From the NCBI GenBank assembly GCA_031398055.1, contig JANNMS010000029.1:30519-94518 (forward strand): DNA of 64,000 nt. Reading direction: 5' to 3'. Positions within the stretch are counted from its first letter, which is position 1. Every line of letters begins with the position of its first letter. Under the pieces are notes generated by a model, which was given only the letters and a program-made list of their open reading frames with translations, did no database searches and was not told the origin of the DNA. The position numbers and the translations under genes are program-made. Source of the stretch: M3007 sp031398055. Lineage in GTDB: Bacteria > Bacteroidota > Bacteroidia > Chitinophagales > Saprospiraceae. Shown in pieces: positions 51,614-60,134 of this stretch.

Positions 51614-51793
51614 ATGAAGAAGGACATTCAAAAGCAGCCAGAAGTTTTATGTCAACCACTCCGCGAGGGTATTGATTTTTACATGGAACGCGGATTATTT
51701 GTTTTCACTGAAAATTATCATTTGAAAAGGGGATTTTGTTGTGGCTCAGGTTGTCGGCATTGCCCGTTTAAAAAAAGGAAAAAAAAGGTTTAA
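51614..51793 (+). CDS. DUF5522-type small cysteine-rich protein
   Basis: 59 residues from the ATG at 51614; an upstream in-frame TTG at 51602 is less likely. The C-terminal RGFCCGSGCRHCPFKKRKKK, with four cysteines in a CCxxxCxxC pattern and a basic tail, matches the small DUF5522 family common in Bacteroidota. The cysteines could bind zinc or an iron-sulfur cluster; function unknown. It converges on gldN across a shared terminator. Confidence 0.8.
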   Translation: MKKDIQKQPEVLCQPLREGIDFYMERGLFVFTENYHLKRGFCCGSGCRHCPFKKRKKKV

Positions 51794-51794
51794 A

Positions 51795-51832
51795 AAAAAA
51801 TCCCTTCTCGATAATTCGAGAAGGGATTTTTT
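51795..51832. terminator. Bidirectional terminator between DUF5522 and gldN
   Basis: A 17-bp perfect stem (AAAAAATCCCTTCTCGA and complement, arms 51795-51811 and 51816-51832) with a 4-nt loop, flanked by A and T runs on both sides. Confidence 0.85.
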
Positions 51833-51857
51833 AATAAAACCAGAAATTGACCAGCAA

Positions 51858-52742
51858 TCAATATTGCCACAAATCATGTTCGAGATTAAAAATTTCATTT
51901 TTAATCCGGTCAGATTCCATCAACATATCCACACCTTGCAGATAATCGCCAATTTTACGATCATAAACGTTGGACTGTTTGTAAATATAACTGGCGAAAA
52001 AACGCATTTCAAATACATCCTCCCAAGAAATGGTTGCATTGGTATTGCCGCCCATATTGTAAACCCGGTGGCGGGCAAACAACTCACGAACTTCTGGATA
52101 ATATACCCAAAACATCGGTTTCTCGTAGCGGAAATTGCCTTGGTTGTCTTTCACATCAATCAGCGGCGCGATTCCAAGAATGCGCACTTGCATGGTCGAA
52201 GTTTCGCGATCAAAAAACCAAATTTCTTTCAAACGAAAACGACGCACATCTTCCCAGTTGATGTCGTTTCGTACAATTTTGATTTGTTCTTCATAAGTTT
52301 CCGGGTCAAAAGTGATGGCAGTATCTACATTTGAAAGCATGCCGGCCACTTCGTCGCCTGTCAATTGCTTTTGAAACTTATCATTTTCCGGGTCAAAAAC
52401 GCGGATATCGTTGGCGATAGCCGCTTCGGAAAGGATTTTGAAAAATGGATCTTCTGGAAAAATGAAGGGTAAGTTCATTTTTTCCCGAACATCAATGATG
52501 CGCCAAATGCGGCGTTCCCACATGATATCGCTTTCGCGAATGGGTTGATAAGCCAAAACTTTCCGATCGCCCATGATTTTTTTCTCCACGATGTCATCCA
52601 AAGGAGCATCAGTAGCAGCCGCATCAGGGTCGCTGGATTCGGTTTTGATTTCGATTTCTTCGGGATCTTGTGCTACAACAGCCGTTGTGCCAACGAACAA
52701 AAGGAAGCACAGGCAAGTCGTCCATTTAAAAAAAGTTTGCAT
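51858..52742 (-). CDS. gldN: GldN/PorN, periplasmic component of the type IX secretion system
   Basis: 294 residues from the ATG at 52740-52742 (an upstream TTG at 52751 is a weaker start), with a signal peptide (TTCLCFLLFVGTTAVVAQ). The body matches GldN/PorN: DIMWERRIWRIIDVREKMNL, ITFDPETYEEQIKIVRNDIN, RRFRLKEIWFFDRETSTMQV, and the C-terminal NATISWEDVFEMRFFASYIY. GldN associates with the lipoprotein GldK to form the outer-membrane-linked ring of the T9SS. It is the last gene of the cluster. A hairpin with a T run lies in the 92-bp gap behind gldM, so gldN may be made at a reduced level. Confidence 0.93.
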   Translation of the reverse strand: MQTFFKWTTCLCFLLFVGTTAVVAQDPEEIEIKTESSDPDAAATDAPLDDIVEKKIMGDRKVLAYQPIRESDIMWERRIWRIIDVREKMNLPFIFPEDPFFKILSEAAIANDIRVFDPENDKFQKQLTGDEVAGMLSNVDTAITFDPETYEEQIKIVRNDINWEDVRRFRLKEIWFFDRETSTMQVRILGIAPLIDVKDNQGNFRYEKPMFWVYYPEVRELFARHRVYNMGGNTNATISWEDVFEMRFFASYIYKQSNVYDRKIGDYLQGVDMLMESDRIKNEIFNLEHDLWQY

Positions 52743-52780
52743 GACTCGCAAAAAGATTAAGAGTGAGTAAGTAATTTTTC

Positions 52781-52822
52781 AAAAAATTGGCCTCAGCCGA
52801 GGATGAAACGACGACTGAGGCC
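52781..52822 (-). terminator. Hairpin with T run between gldM and gldN
   Basis: GGCCTCAG (52789-52796) pairs with CTGAGGCC (52815-52822). On the minus strand the stem is followed by AATTTTTTG. It lies 12 bp after the gldM stop and 46 bp before the gldN start, so it would act as a partial terminator inside the cluster. Confidence 0.5.
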
Positions 52823-52834
52823 GGATATTTTTGA

Positions 52835-54358
52835 TTAACGAATTTTGAAAACGAGTGCATTAAGTTCACGAGGTGCAGCATCACCCGGGCATTTTGCCTT
52901 AATTTCATCAAAGAAATAAGTGTCGCCAGGTGCCGCTTTTTGTACCAAATCACCAACATCGCCACTCCAACGTGCGCCGGAATTGGTTTTTTCAATTGGG
53001 TCGGCACGTTTTTTCAAATAACCGACTTTGAAACCAACAACATCACATCTCACATCGAAGTCAAAGTTTTGCAAAACAGCAGCGATACCGCCTTGCGCTT
53101 TGAATTCTCCATTGGGCATTGCTTTACTGTTGTGTTTTGTACCTAATAAAGCCATCGGATCGGGAATACGTTTTACTCGGTATTTGAAAGTTTGAGTTAC
53201 GCCTGGCCCAGAAACTGTGATTGAAGCATCACCTGGAGTGGTTGCAGTTACTTTGTAATTACTTCCTTGAAGTTTAGTGATATTAATCCCAGTAGCACTT
53301 ACTTTCAAATCCACAGTCGAAATGCCCGCAGCAGATATTGCAACCGGATTATCAACTCCAATGTAAAAAACGTTCATTTTCTCAAGCGCAACGGCTATCG
53401 AACGTTGTCCTACTTCATAAGAAAATTCTTTGTTGTAAGATTTTACTTCTCCGGTCAGGGGGTTTTTAACAGCGATATTGACGCTATACTTTTTTGTTCC
53501 AAGACCTTCTGCAGTCGTTTCGTAGTGTGCTTTTCCTTGTTGGACGGGACGACTAGCACCATTAACGCTGATGCTGATATTATTTGCAGTAGAACTATAT
53601 GCAGACAAAAACACATCTGCTTCATACTTTTCTCCTGAAATAACATAACCTTTTTGAGCAGAAATAACTGGCTCATAAGAATCCATCCGAATTTCTTCTT
53701 CGCCGCCTACTTTTTTCGCGCAGAAATTCAAAACTGATGCATAAGTACTTTTTGCATCGCTCTGCATTTTTCCTAATGTTGGAAAAATAGAAGCTACTGG
53801 CATTTGCTTAAACTTCATTTCTGACCAAGTTTTTGCTTTAATGCCTGGAGGCAAAGGTTCAATCTGTAAAGGAAAAGATTTAGCCACAACAGTATCACCA
53901 TCTACTAATTCCAATAATGCTAATCGTGTTTTTTCAATTTCATTTTTAATTTCATCGCCCTTTCCTTCATTGATGAAATATTTTGTAGTCAAATCCTTAT
54001 TACGAATATCCTTAGGTTGATCTGGAACTTTTGGATTTTGCCCACCTGCTTTTTCCCAAATATAGGTACGATGTTGATCAACATATGCAATGAAGCCATC
54101 TACAATTTCCTTGGCTTTTATTGCATTTTGACGATACTTTTCATTTTGATCTTTTTTGTAAGCATCCGCTTGTTTGTTGATATTGGCTAAAACGGCCTCA
54201 TTTGACCTATCAACAACTTTGCCTGAATCCTTCATTCCTTTATCCAAAGAGAAAAAAGCATTCATCACTTCTGCGGAAACGTTCAAAGCCAACAGTGCGG
54301 TCAACACCAAGTACATGAGGTTGATCATCAATTGCCTGGGCTCTTTTGGTATTGACAT
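52835..54358 (-). CDS. gldM: GldM/PorM, T9SS inner-membrane motor subunit
   Basis: 507 residues, matching the usual GldM length. The N-terminus MSIPKEPRQLMINLMYLVLT ALLALNVSAEV is a single transmembrane helix; a long periplasmic part follows, with a helical stretch and beta domains (VGQRSIAVALEKMNVFYIGV, DNPVAISAAG). The C-terminus (GDTYFFDEIKAKCPGDAAPR, ELNALVFKIR) is typical. GldM forms with GldL the proton-driven rotary motor that powers T9SS export and gliding. It lies 64 bp downstream of gldL, in the order gldL-gldM-gldN. Confidence 0.95.
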   Translation of the reverse strand: MSIPKEPRQLMINLMYLVLTALLALNVSAEVMNAFFSLDKGMKDSGKVVDRSNEAVLANINKQADAYKKDQNEKYRQNAIKAKEIVDGFIAYVDQHRTYIWEKAGGQNPKVPDQPKDIRNKDLTTKYFINEGKGDEIKNEIEKTRLALLELVDGDTVVAKSFPLQIEPLPPGIKAKTWSEMKFKQMPVASIFPTLGKMQSDAKSTYASVLNFCAKKVGGEEEIRMDSYEPVISAQKGYVISGEKYEADVFLSAYSSTANNISISVNGASRPVQQGKAHYETTAEGLGTKKYSVNIAVKNPLTGEVKSYNKEFSYEVGQRSIAVALEKMNVFYIGVDNPVAISAAGISTVDLKVSATGINITKLQGSNYKVTATTPGDASITVSGPGVTQTFKYRVKRIPDPMALLGTKHNSKAMPNGEFKAQGGIAAVLQNFDFDVRCDVVGFKVGYLKKRADPIEKTNSGARWSGDVGDLVQKAAPGDTYFFDEIKAKCPGDAAPRELNALVFKIR

Positions 54359-54422
54359 AAGTCTAAAATTTTATTTTTGATGATTAATTTAATGAATTGA
54401 ATTCAACTATTTGACCGCACAA

Positions 54423-55019
54423 TCATTGACGACCAATGTTTGACATCGCGTTGAGCATATTGCCATAAACGGTGTTCAAAGAACTCAAATTTTTGTTCAA
54501 TGAGCCCAAATGCGCACCATACGCTTTCACGTCTTCAGTAGATTTGGTCATTTCAGCCATTGCTTCGTTCATCTTCGTATAGAAATTGTTCATGGTCTGC
54601 ATTTGAGTCTGCGTACCAGAAAAATCAACTTCTTGCAAAGATTTCAAAGCCACCATGCTTTTTGAAACTGACTGCAATTCGGTTAACATACCACCCAATT
54701 GACGTTCAATAACATCACCATGGAGTGGTTTGAATTCTTCCAAATTAGCTTGTTGAGAGCCCGCAGTCAACGGTGCAATTCTGGAATCATATTGGGAAAG
54801 GCCTGGGTAAAGTTTGTCCCAATAATAATCAGGTTCTGGGCCAATTACACCCAACATTGTGAAGATGAAAATTTCGATACTCATGCCAATGATAAGCATC
54901 TCGGAGGCTCCTTCCCATGATTCAAGTTTGAATAAGGCACCGGCCAACACGAATGCTGCACCAATACCGATGAGGAAGTTTTTGGCATACTTAAAGGTCT
55001 TACTTTTTAAGAAACTCAT
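54423..55019 (-). CDS. gldL: GldL/PorL, T9SS inner-membrane motor subunit
   Basis: 198 residues with two transmembrane helices near the N-terminus (NFLIGIGAAFVLAGALFKLE, EMLIIGMSIEIFIFTMLGVI) and a GPEPDYYWDKLYPGL motif directly after the second, all typical of GldL. The C-terminal part is helical and cytoplasmic. The conserved Glu in the second helix (IGMSIEIFIF) is the residue known in this family to be linked to proton flow. A TACTTTTG box upstream and a strong terminator behind gldK suggest that gldL starts its own transcript. Confidence 0.95.
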   Translation of the reverse strand: MSFLKSKTFKYAKNFLIGIGAAFVLAGALFKLESWEGASEMLIIGMSIEIFIFTMLGVIGPEPDYYWDKLYPGLSQYDSRIAPLTAGSQQANLEEFKPLHGDVIERQLGGMLTELQSVSKSMVALKSLQEVDFSGTQTQMQTMNNFYTKMNEAMAEMTKSTEDVKAYGAHLGSLNKNLSSLNTVYGNMLNAMSNIGRQ

Positions 55020-55078
55020 TGCTATTAATTTAAGCAGGTTACGGAAAAAATTGATTGATTTTAGTAAATATTAGGCCG

Positions 55079-55086
55079 CAAAAGTA
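55079..55086 (-). promoter_or_regulatory. Candidate gldL promoter -7 box
   Basis: On the minus strand this reads TACTTTTG, matching TAnnTTTG, 60 bp before the gldL ATG and downstream of the gldK terminator. A -33 element at proper spacing was not found. The rest of 55020-55247 shows no gene. Confidence 0.4.
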
Positions 55087-55240
55087 ACTAAGCGGTTTAA
55101 CATATCCAGAACATTTGGCGGGCAAAATCTTTTGAAAATCAATTATTTGCCCACAGATGACAACTTATGCGAAGTACTTACGCACTTGCAAAGAGATTAT
55201 CACGAGAAATTTTAAGGGAAAAATTCAAAATGTGAAATCA

Positions 55241-55297
55241 GGAAAAAACAAACAGCAATTAACCAAATTAGTGTACGGTTGGTTAATTGCTGTTTGT
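55241..55297 (-). terminator. Strong terminator behind gldK
   Basis: A perfect 19-bp stem (ACAAACAGCAATTAACCAA and complement, arms 55248-55266 and 55279-55297) with a 12-nt loop. On the minus strand T residues follow. It lies 13 bp after the gldK stop, separating gldK from gldLMN. Confidence 0.8.
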
Positions 55298-55309
55298 CAA
55301 AAACAATGA

Positions 55310-56566
55310 CTAAAAATCATTGATAGAACGACCCAAAAATGTCAGCACGCAGCGGAAACCGATGTAGCATTTATTGGTATCTTGAGATTCAAAATTCCGG
55401 GTGCTGGTTTGCAAATAGAAAGCAACATCTTTCCAAGACCCGCCACGAATGACTTTGCGTTTTAAGGTTTCGTCATCTTCTTCTTTTGCATCAACACGGA
55501 TATCAGGATTCAAGTCATGAACAAAAGAATAGGCATTTTCAAAATATGCACTTTCTGTCCATTCCGAAACATTGCCCGCCATACAAAACAAACCGTAGTC
55601 ATTTGGATAATAACCATCCGCTTTTACGGTGTACAAGCCACCGTCTTCTGGATAGTTGCCGCGACCAGGTTTGAAGTTTGCCAACAAACAACCTTTTGCA
55701 TTCCGGGTATAATATGCACCCCACGGATACGGAGCCAAATCGCGGCCACCGCGTGCTGCATATTCCCATTCATGCTCGGTTGGAAGACGGAAATCTTCGG
55801 AATTGACCTCAGTCGTGCGGTACATATTCCAAAGTTTGGTGCGCCAATAGCAAAATGCTTTGGCCTGTTTCCAGTCAATTCCGACCACTGGATAATCATC
55901 AAATGCCGGATGCCAGAAATAGTTACGAGTCATCGGCTCGTTGTAAGAATAAGCGAAATCGCGAATCCAAGCCAAAGTGTCTGGATAAACTTTCACTTTT
56001 TCTTTGTGAATATGCTCGGTGCGGCGGCCATTGCGGTCGTGTGCCGCTTTTTGCCAGTCGTACCATTGGTACTCGAATTCGAGTTTTGCCACATCAATCT
56101 CTTTGCGTCCATCAAAACGCTCCGAGGCTGGGTAGTACAAATCTTCCAATTGTTCGGCATTTTCCTCCCAATCGAATTCATTTTCCCAGTCAATTCTTTG
56201 TTTGCCGTTGCCGACATCTTCGGAGTCATCCTCCGAATAGAATTGAGCGGTTTCACGGGCAAGTGAGTCCAACACCCAATACACAAACTGACGATATTCG
56301 TTGTTCGTGATTTCGGTATCATCCATGAAAAAGCCCTGAATAGAAATGGCTTTTGGCCGAGAAACGAGGTTGCTGGAAACATCTTGGTCTCCAACACCAA
56401 TGTGTAGCGTTCCGGATGGAATATAAACCATTCCGTAAGGATTGATTCCCTTCCATTTCGGGCGGTCAAGGACGCCGACGAGTTGACCGCTTTCAGACCT
56501 GCCGCAAGAGGCAAGGGTTCCCGCAACCAAGGCGAGGAGATAGAATAAATTTTGCAGTTTTTTCAT
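55310..56566 (-). CDS. gldK: GldK/PorK, T9SS outer-membrane lipoprotein
   Basis: 418 residues from the ATG at 56564-56566; the longer frame upstream is not needed, since this start gives a clean lipoprotein signal (LLALVAGTLASCGRS). The body is the formylglycine-generating-enzyme (FGE-sulfatase)-like domain typical of GldK: GMVYIPSGTLHIGVGDQDVS, MDDTEITNNEYRQFVYW, YPVVGIDWKQAKAFCYWR, LPTEHEWEYAARGGRDLAPY, GNVSEWTESAYF, VIRGGSWKDVAFYLQTSTR. GldK with GldN forms the periplasmic ring of the T9SS. A TATCTTTA box (minus strand, 56624-56631) is a possible promoter. Confidence 0.94.
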   Translation of the reverse strand: MKKLQNLFYLLALVAGTLASCGRSESGQLVGVLDRPKWKGINPYGMVYIPSGTLHIGVGDQDVSSNLVSRPKAISIQGFFMDDTEITNNEYRQFVYWVLDSLARETAQFYSEDDSEDVGNGKQRIDWENEFDWEENAEQLEDLYYPASERFDGRKEIDVAKLEFEYQWYDWQKAAHDRNGRRTEHIHKEKVKVYPDTLAWIRDFAYSYNEPMTRNYFWHPAFDDYPVVGIDWKQAKAFCYWRTKLWNMYRTTEVNSEDFRLPTEHEWEYAARGGRDLAPYPWGAYYTRNAKGCLLANFKPGRGNYPEDGGLYTVKADGYYPNDYGLFCMAGNVSEWTESAYFENAYSFVHDLNPDIRVDAKEEDDETLKRKVIRGGSWKDVAFYLQTSTRNFESQDTNKCYIGFRCVLTFLGRSINDF

Positions 56567-56843
56567 TATTAACACCCGTGTTTTCCTAAATTCAATTTTT
56601 ATTCTGTTTGGAAAAATCGCCCGTAAAGATAGAAAGAGAAACTTTAATCGGAGAAACATCTTTTGCCGAAAATGCTTTTAACCGACGTTTTGATTGCCAA
56701 ACATTGCGTCCCAAACGATTTTTTAACTCTGTATTGTATGGTTCGGGAATATTTTTGCAAATGCAAAATTATTGTCTGACAATTCTATCTAATTGATTTT
56801 CAATGGCTTTTGAAATCAGAAGCCTCGTTTTTCAAAAAAAATT

Positions 56844-57824
56844 CTAAAAAAACCGAGGATTGTAAATCACTGGTGGCAATTTCCCTTCGCCGATGGATTT
56901 ATTCAAATTATATTTCAATAAAATTTCATGGCTGCCGCGATGGGCTTGGCGCAATTGGGAAAGGGGAAGGTCGAACGAATACGCCAACGTGGTCTTTTCA
57001 TTTAGTTTCATTCCTGCGAAAATTGCAACTGCATCCTTCGATGTCCGACCGAATCCTCTAAACGAGGCTCCTGTCATCATATTGTCACGCCAAAAAAAAT
57101 TTAAGGCAATTTCCGTCTGCGAGGCAACCAAATCCGACTTGAAAAGCACCGCTGGCCGGACCATTATATTTTCACCCAAATTTACCTTTCGGGAAAGCGA
57201 AGCCAAGTAAACCGAGCGCAAAGAAAGCAAAAGACTCCCAGAATTAGAAATTTTTAATTCAGGAGAAATAATCGGCTGCATCGCCACGCCCGCTTCCCAA
57301 AATTTACTTTGAAAATAAGCCCCTGCCTCGATCGCCCAGTTATTTGCCTGCACCACGCCTTCCGGCAAATTCGGGTCGTTGTGCTGAATCGAACCGCCCT
57401 GGGTGTCTTCATAATTTCCATCCGGCGTCCGAAGTTTGGAACCGTCCAAAGCATATTGGAAAAAAACGCCGCTCACGCCCAGCGAAAGCAGACTGTTCCG
57501 TCCGATTTCTTTTTGATAATCGTAAGTCAAAGCCACGCTCGCCGTGCGGTGCGCCCCGATTTTGTCATTTTCCATCCGCAAGCCTACCCCACTGCTCAAA
57601 AAATAAACCGGCAAATGCGCGTTCACCTGCTGCGTCGCCGGCCCGCCGTTCAAATCCACCCACTGCTGCCGAAAAACCCCGGTGACCACCAATGAATTTT
57701 CCAGACCAGCGTACGCCGGATTGTAAGCATACGGATTGAGCATGAACATGCTATATTGTGGCAATTGCTGGCCAAAAGCCGCGATGCTGTACCATATTAA
57801 TATAGGTGTAAGAATTTTTTTCAT
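56844..57824 (-). CDS. porP: PorP/SprF-family outer-membrane protein
   Basis: 326 residues with a signal peptide (ILTPILIWYSIAAFGQQ) and then the family signature QLPQYSMFMLNPYAYNPAYA. Alternating beta-strand segments (SVALTYDYQKEIGRNSLLSL, TTLAYSFDLPLSQL, GSHEILLKYNL) and a C-terminal Phe fit an outer-membrane barrel. PorP/SprF proteins help anchor T9SS products that carry type B sorting domains, such as SprB-like adhesins; here the giant 7379-residue protein is the obvious client. It precedes gldK with a 277-bp gap containing no gene. Confidence 0.93.
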   Translation of the reverse strand: MKKILTPILIWYSIAAFGQQLPQYSMFMLNPYAYNPAYAGLENSLVVTGVFRQQWVDLNGGPATQQVNAHLPVYFLSSGVGLRMENDKIGAHRTASVALTYDYQKEIGRNSLLSLGVSGVFFQYALDGSKLRTPDGNYEDTQGGSIQHNDPNLPEGVVQANNWAIEAGAYFQSKFWEAGVAMQPIISPELKISNSGSLLLSLRSVYLASLSRKVNLGENIMVRPAVLFKSDLVASQTEIALNFFWRDNMMTGASFRGFGRTSKDAVAIFAGMKLNEKTTLAYSFDLPLSQLRQAHRGSHEILLKYNLNKSIGEGKLPPVIYNPRFF

Positions 57825-57858
57825 CGCTCAAAAATTTAGTGGTTGATTTGGTTGAGGT

Positions 57859-57892
57859 GAAAAAAGACATTTTTCAAATAGCGTCTTTTCTA
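57859..57892. repeat. Short palindromic element, copy 2
   Basis: Reverse complement of the element at 50115-50147 with a few differences (minus strand: TTAGAAAAGACGCTATTTG then AAAAATGTCTTTT). It lies between the 3' end of the DUF255 gene and the porP start. Confidence 0.5.
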
Positions 57893-57899
57893 AAAATTT

Positions 57900-59984
57900 C
57901 TATTTTAACATTTCATCAAATTCTTTCAAAGATTCGACAGGACGCTGGCACGCAAAATTTTGACAAACATAAATCAACGCCTCGCCGCCGTCCGGTTTGC
58001 CTACCAACAAAGGTAACTGCGAGGTTTCACGGTTGCTTGCTGCAATTATCCGGTTTGGCAAAAAACGCGCACGAATTTCCGCCGCTTTTTCAAAAGCATT
58101 TTCCCCAACGATGGCGATTTCGTGAAATGGATGCACGACATTCATCGCTGCCACCGCCCAACGTTCGAACGAACGCGGAAATTTTCCAACCGTTTCGTGC
58201 ATCACGTCCAACATTTTTATGGAAAAATCGCGCCAATTTGGTTTGTCCAAAAAAAGCGCGAGCCGTTGCAAATTCAAAACCATCGTGCTGTTCCCCGACG
58301 GCGTCGCGTTGTCGTACAAATCTTTTTTCCGCAGCAAAACGTCGGTTTGCGTTTTGGAAGTGTAAAAAAACAGGCCTGTTTCGGGGTCGTGAAAATTTTC
58401 CAAAACCTGCGAAGTCAATTTTTCGGCAACCGATAAATACGTCTCGTCGAACGTGATTTCGTAAACATCCACGAGCGCGGCAATCAAAAAAGCATAATCG
58501 TCCAAAAATGCAGGATACTGGGCTTGGCCGTTTTTCCAAGTGTGCAGCAAGGGATGAGGGATGAGGGATGAGGGATGACCTCCGTTTTTTGTAAAATTTT
58601 TCAACAAAAAATCCACGTTCCGCACAGCCGCCGCTCGGTATTTTTCATTCCCCAAAGCCGAAAACGCCGCCGCCAAACCAGAAACCATCAAAGCATTCCA
58701 GCTGAGCAAAATTTTGTCGTCCAAACCTGGCGGCACGCGTTTTTGCCTTTCGGCAAATAATTTTTCGCGGCAGTTTTTCAACCTGTTTTTTAAACTTGAA
58801 ATTTCAAAACCAGCCGTTTCGGCAAATTCTTCAAACGTTTTTTCACGCCAGAGAATGTTTTTTTCCTCCCAATTTCCATGTTCCGAAACGCCGTAAAATT
58901 GGCAAAACAAACTCGCCTCGCCGCCCAAAATTTCCTCGATTTCCTGTTTTTCCCAGACGTAAAATTTGCCTTCCACACCTTCCGAATCGGCATCGAACGC
59001 AGAATAAAAACCGCCGTCGGGGTGGGTCATTTCTTTTTCCAAAAAATCCAAAGTCTCTTCGATGGTCTCTCGGTAAAGTTCTTTTTTGGTCAATTTGCAC
59101 GCCTCGGAAATCACGCTGACCAATAAAGCATTGTCGTACAACATTTTTTCAAAATGTGGGACGAGCCACTCGCGGTCGGTGGCATACCTCGAAAATCCGC
59201 CGCCGATTTGGTCATAAATTCCACCCAAAATCATTTTGTCCAACGACAGTTCGGCGTGGTTTTTCGCCTCTTCGTTTTTTGTGAAATGATAATAATTTAG
59301 CAAAAACTGGATGGCCATCGTGGCCGGAAATTTCGGTGCGCCGCCAAATCCTCCGTCCGCCCGATCAAAATCATCGCGCATTTTGTAAAAAATATTTTCC
59401 AAAAAATCGGACGTAAATTTTTGATTTTCAGCGACTTGCGGCACGAGGTCGTTTTTTTTGAAATTTTTATTTTTCAAAAAAACATCATCATTTCGTTGGA
59501 TGTAGCCAAGCAGTTTTTCAGCCTGTTCTTCCACTTTTTCCCGCTGATTTTTCCAAACATTTGAAAAATGAACCAAAACCTGCGGCCATGACGGGCGTTG
59601 ATGGGCAGGCATCGGAGGAAAATAGGTGCCTGCAAAAAACGGTTTTCCGTCGGGCGTCAAAAGACAATTCAATGGCCAACCGCCGCTGCCGGTCATGATT
59701 TGGCAGGCCTCCATATAAATCGCGTCCACGTCGGGGCGTTCCTCGCGATCCACTTTTATGTTGATGAAATATTCGTTCATCAAGGCCGCAACGTCCTCAT
59801 TTTCAAAGGATTCGCGCTCCATGACGTGGCACCAGTGGCAGGTGGAATAGCCAATGCTCACCAAAATGGGCTTGTCCTCGGCCTTTGCTTTTTCAAATGC
59901 CTCGGGTTTCCAGGCAAACCAATTGACTGGGTTGTGGGCGTGCTGCAACAAATATGGCGAGGTTTCAAATTGAAGATTATTCAA
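57900..59984 (-). CDS. DUF255 thioredoxin-like/glycosidase-fold protein (YyaL/SSP411 family)
   Basis: 694 residues, the normal family length. The N-terminal thioredoxin-like domain (LLQHAHNPVNWFAWKPEAFE, SIGYSTCHWCHVMERESFEN, SGGWPLNCLLTPDGKPF) includes the CHWC motif. The remainder is an alpha/alpha-barrel-like region (GGGFSRYATDREWLVPHFEK, MLYDNALLVSV, GGFYSAFDADSEGVEGKFYV) typical of YyaL/SSP411 proteins. No signal peptide is seen, so it should be cytoplasmic. The biochemical role of the family is not settled. Confidence 0.92.
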   Translation of the reverse strand: MNNLQFETSPYLLQHAHNPVNWFAWKPEAFEKAKAEDKPILVSIGYSTCHWCHVMERESFENEDVAALMNEYFINIKVDREERPDVDAIYMEACQIMTGSGGWPLNCLLTPDGKPFFAGTYFPPMPAHQRPSWPQVLVHFSNVWKNQREKVEEQAEKLLGYIQRNDDVFLKNKNFKKNDLVPQVAENQKFTSDFLENIFYKMRDDFDRADGGFGGAPKFPATMAIQFLLNYYHFTKNEEAKNHAELSLDKMILGGIYDQIGGGFSRYATDREWLVPHFEKMLYDNALLVSVISEACKLTKKELYRETIEETLDFLEKEMTHPDGGFYSAFDADSEGVEGKFYVWEKQEIEEILGGEASLFCQFYGVSEHGNWEEKNILWREKTFEEFAETAGFEISSLKNRLKNCREKLFAERQKRVPPGLDDKILLSWNALMVSGLAAAFSALGNEKYRAAAVRNVDFLLKNFTKNGGHPSSLIPHPLLHTWKNGQAQYPAFLDDYAFLIAALVDVYEITFDETYLSVAEKLTSQVLENFHDPETGLFFYTSKTQTDVLLRKKDLYDNATPSGNSTMVLNLQRLALFLDKPNWRDFSIKMLDVMHETVGKFPRSFERWAVAAMNVVHPFHEIAIVGENAFEKAAEIRARFLPNRIIAASNRETSQLPLLVGKPDGGEALIYVCQNFACQRPVESLKEFDEMLK

Positions 59985-60078
59985 TGGATTTACGATTTGA
60001 AGATTTATGAATTACGATTGTTTGAAATTGGAATGTCCATCAATTTTATTCAAGGCTCAATTATGAATTGAGGGTGTT

Positions 60079-60101
60079 CAAAAAAAGGTGCATCGCACCT
60101 T
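60079..60101 (-). terminator. Terminator behind the carbonic anhydrase gene
   Basis: AAGGTGC pairs with GCACCTT around a 3-nt loop, and on the minus strand seven T residues follow. It lies 34 bp after the end of the carbonic anhydrase reading frame. Confidence 0.7.
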
Positions 60102-60134
60102 ATTGAACCAGCAAATTGAAATCATATTTGAGCA

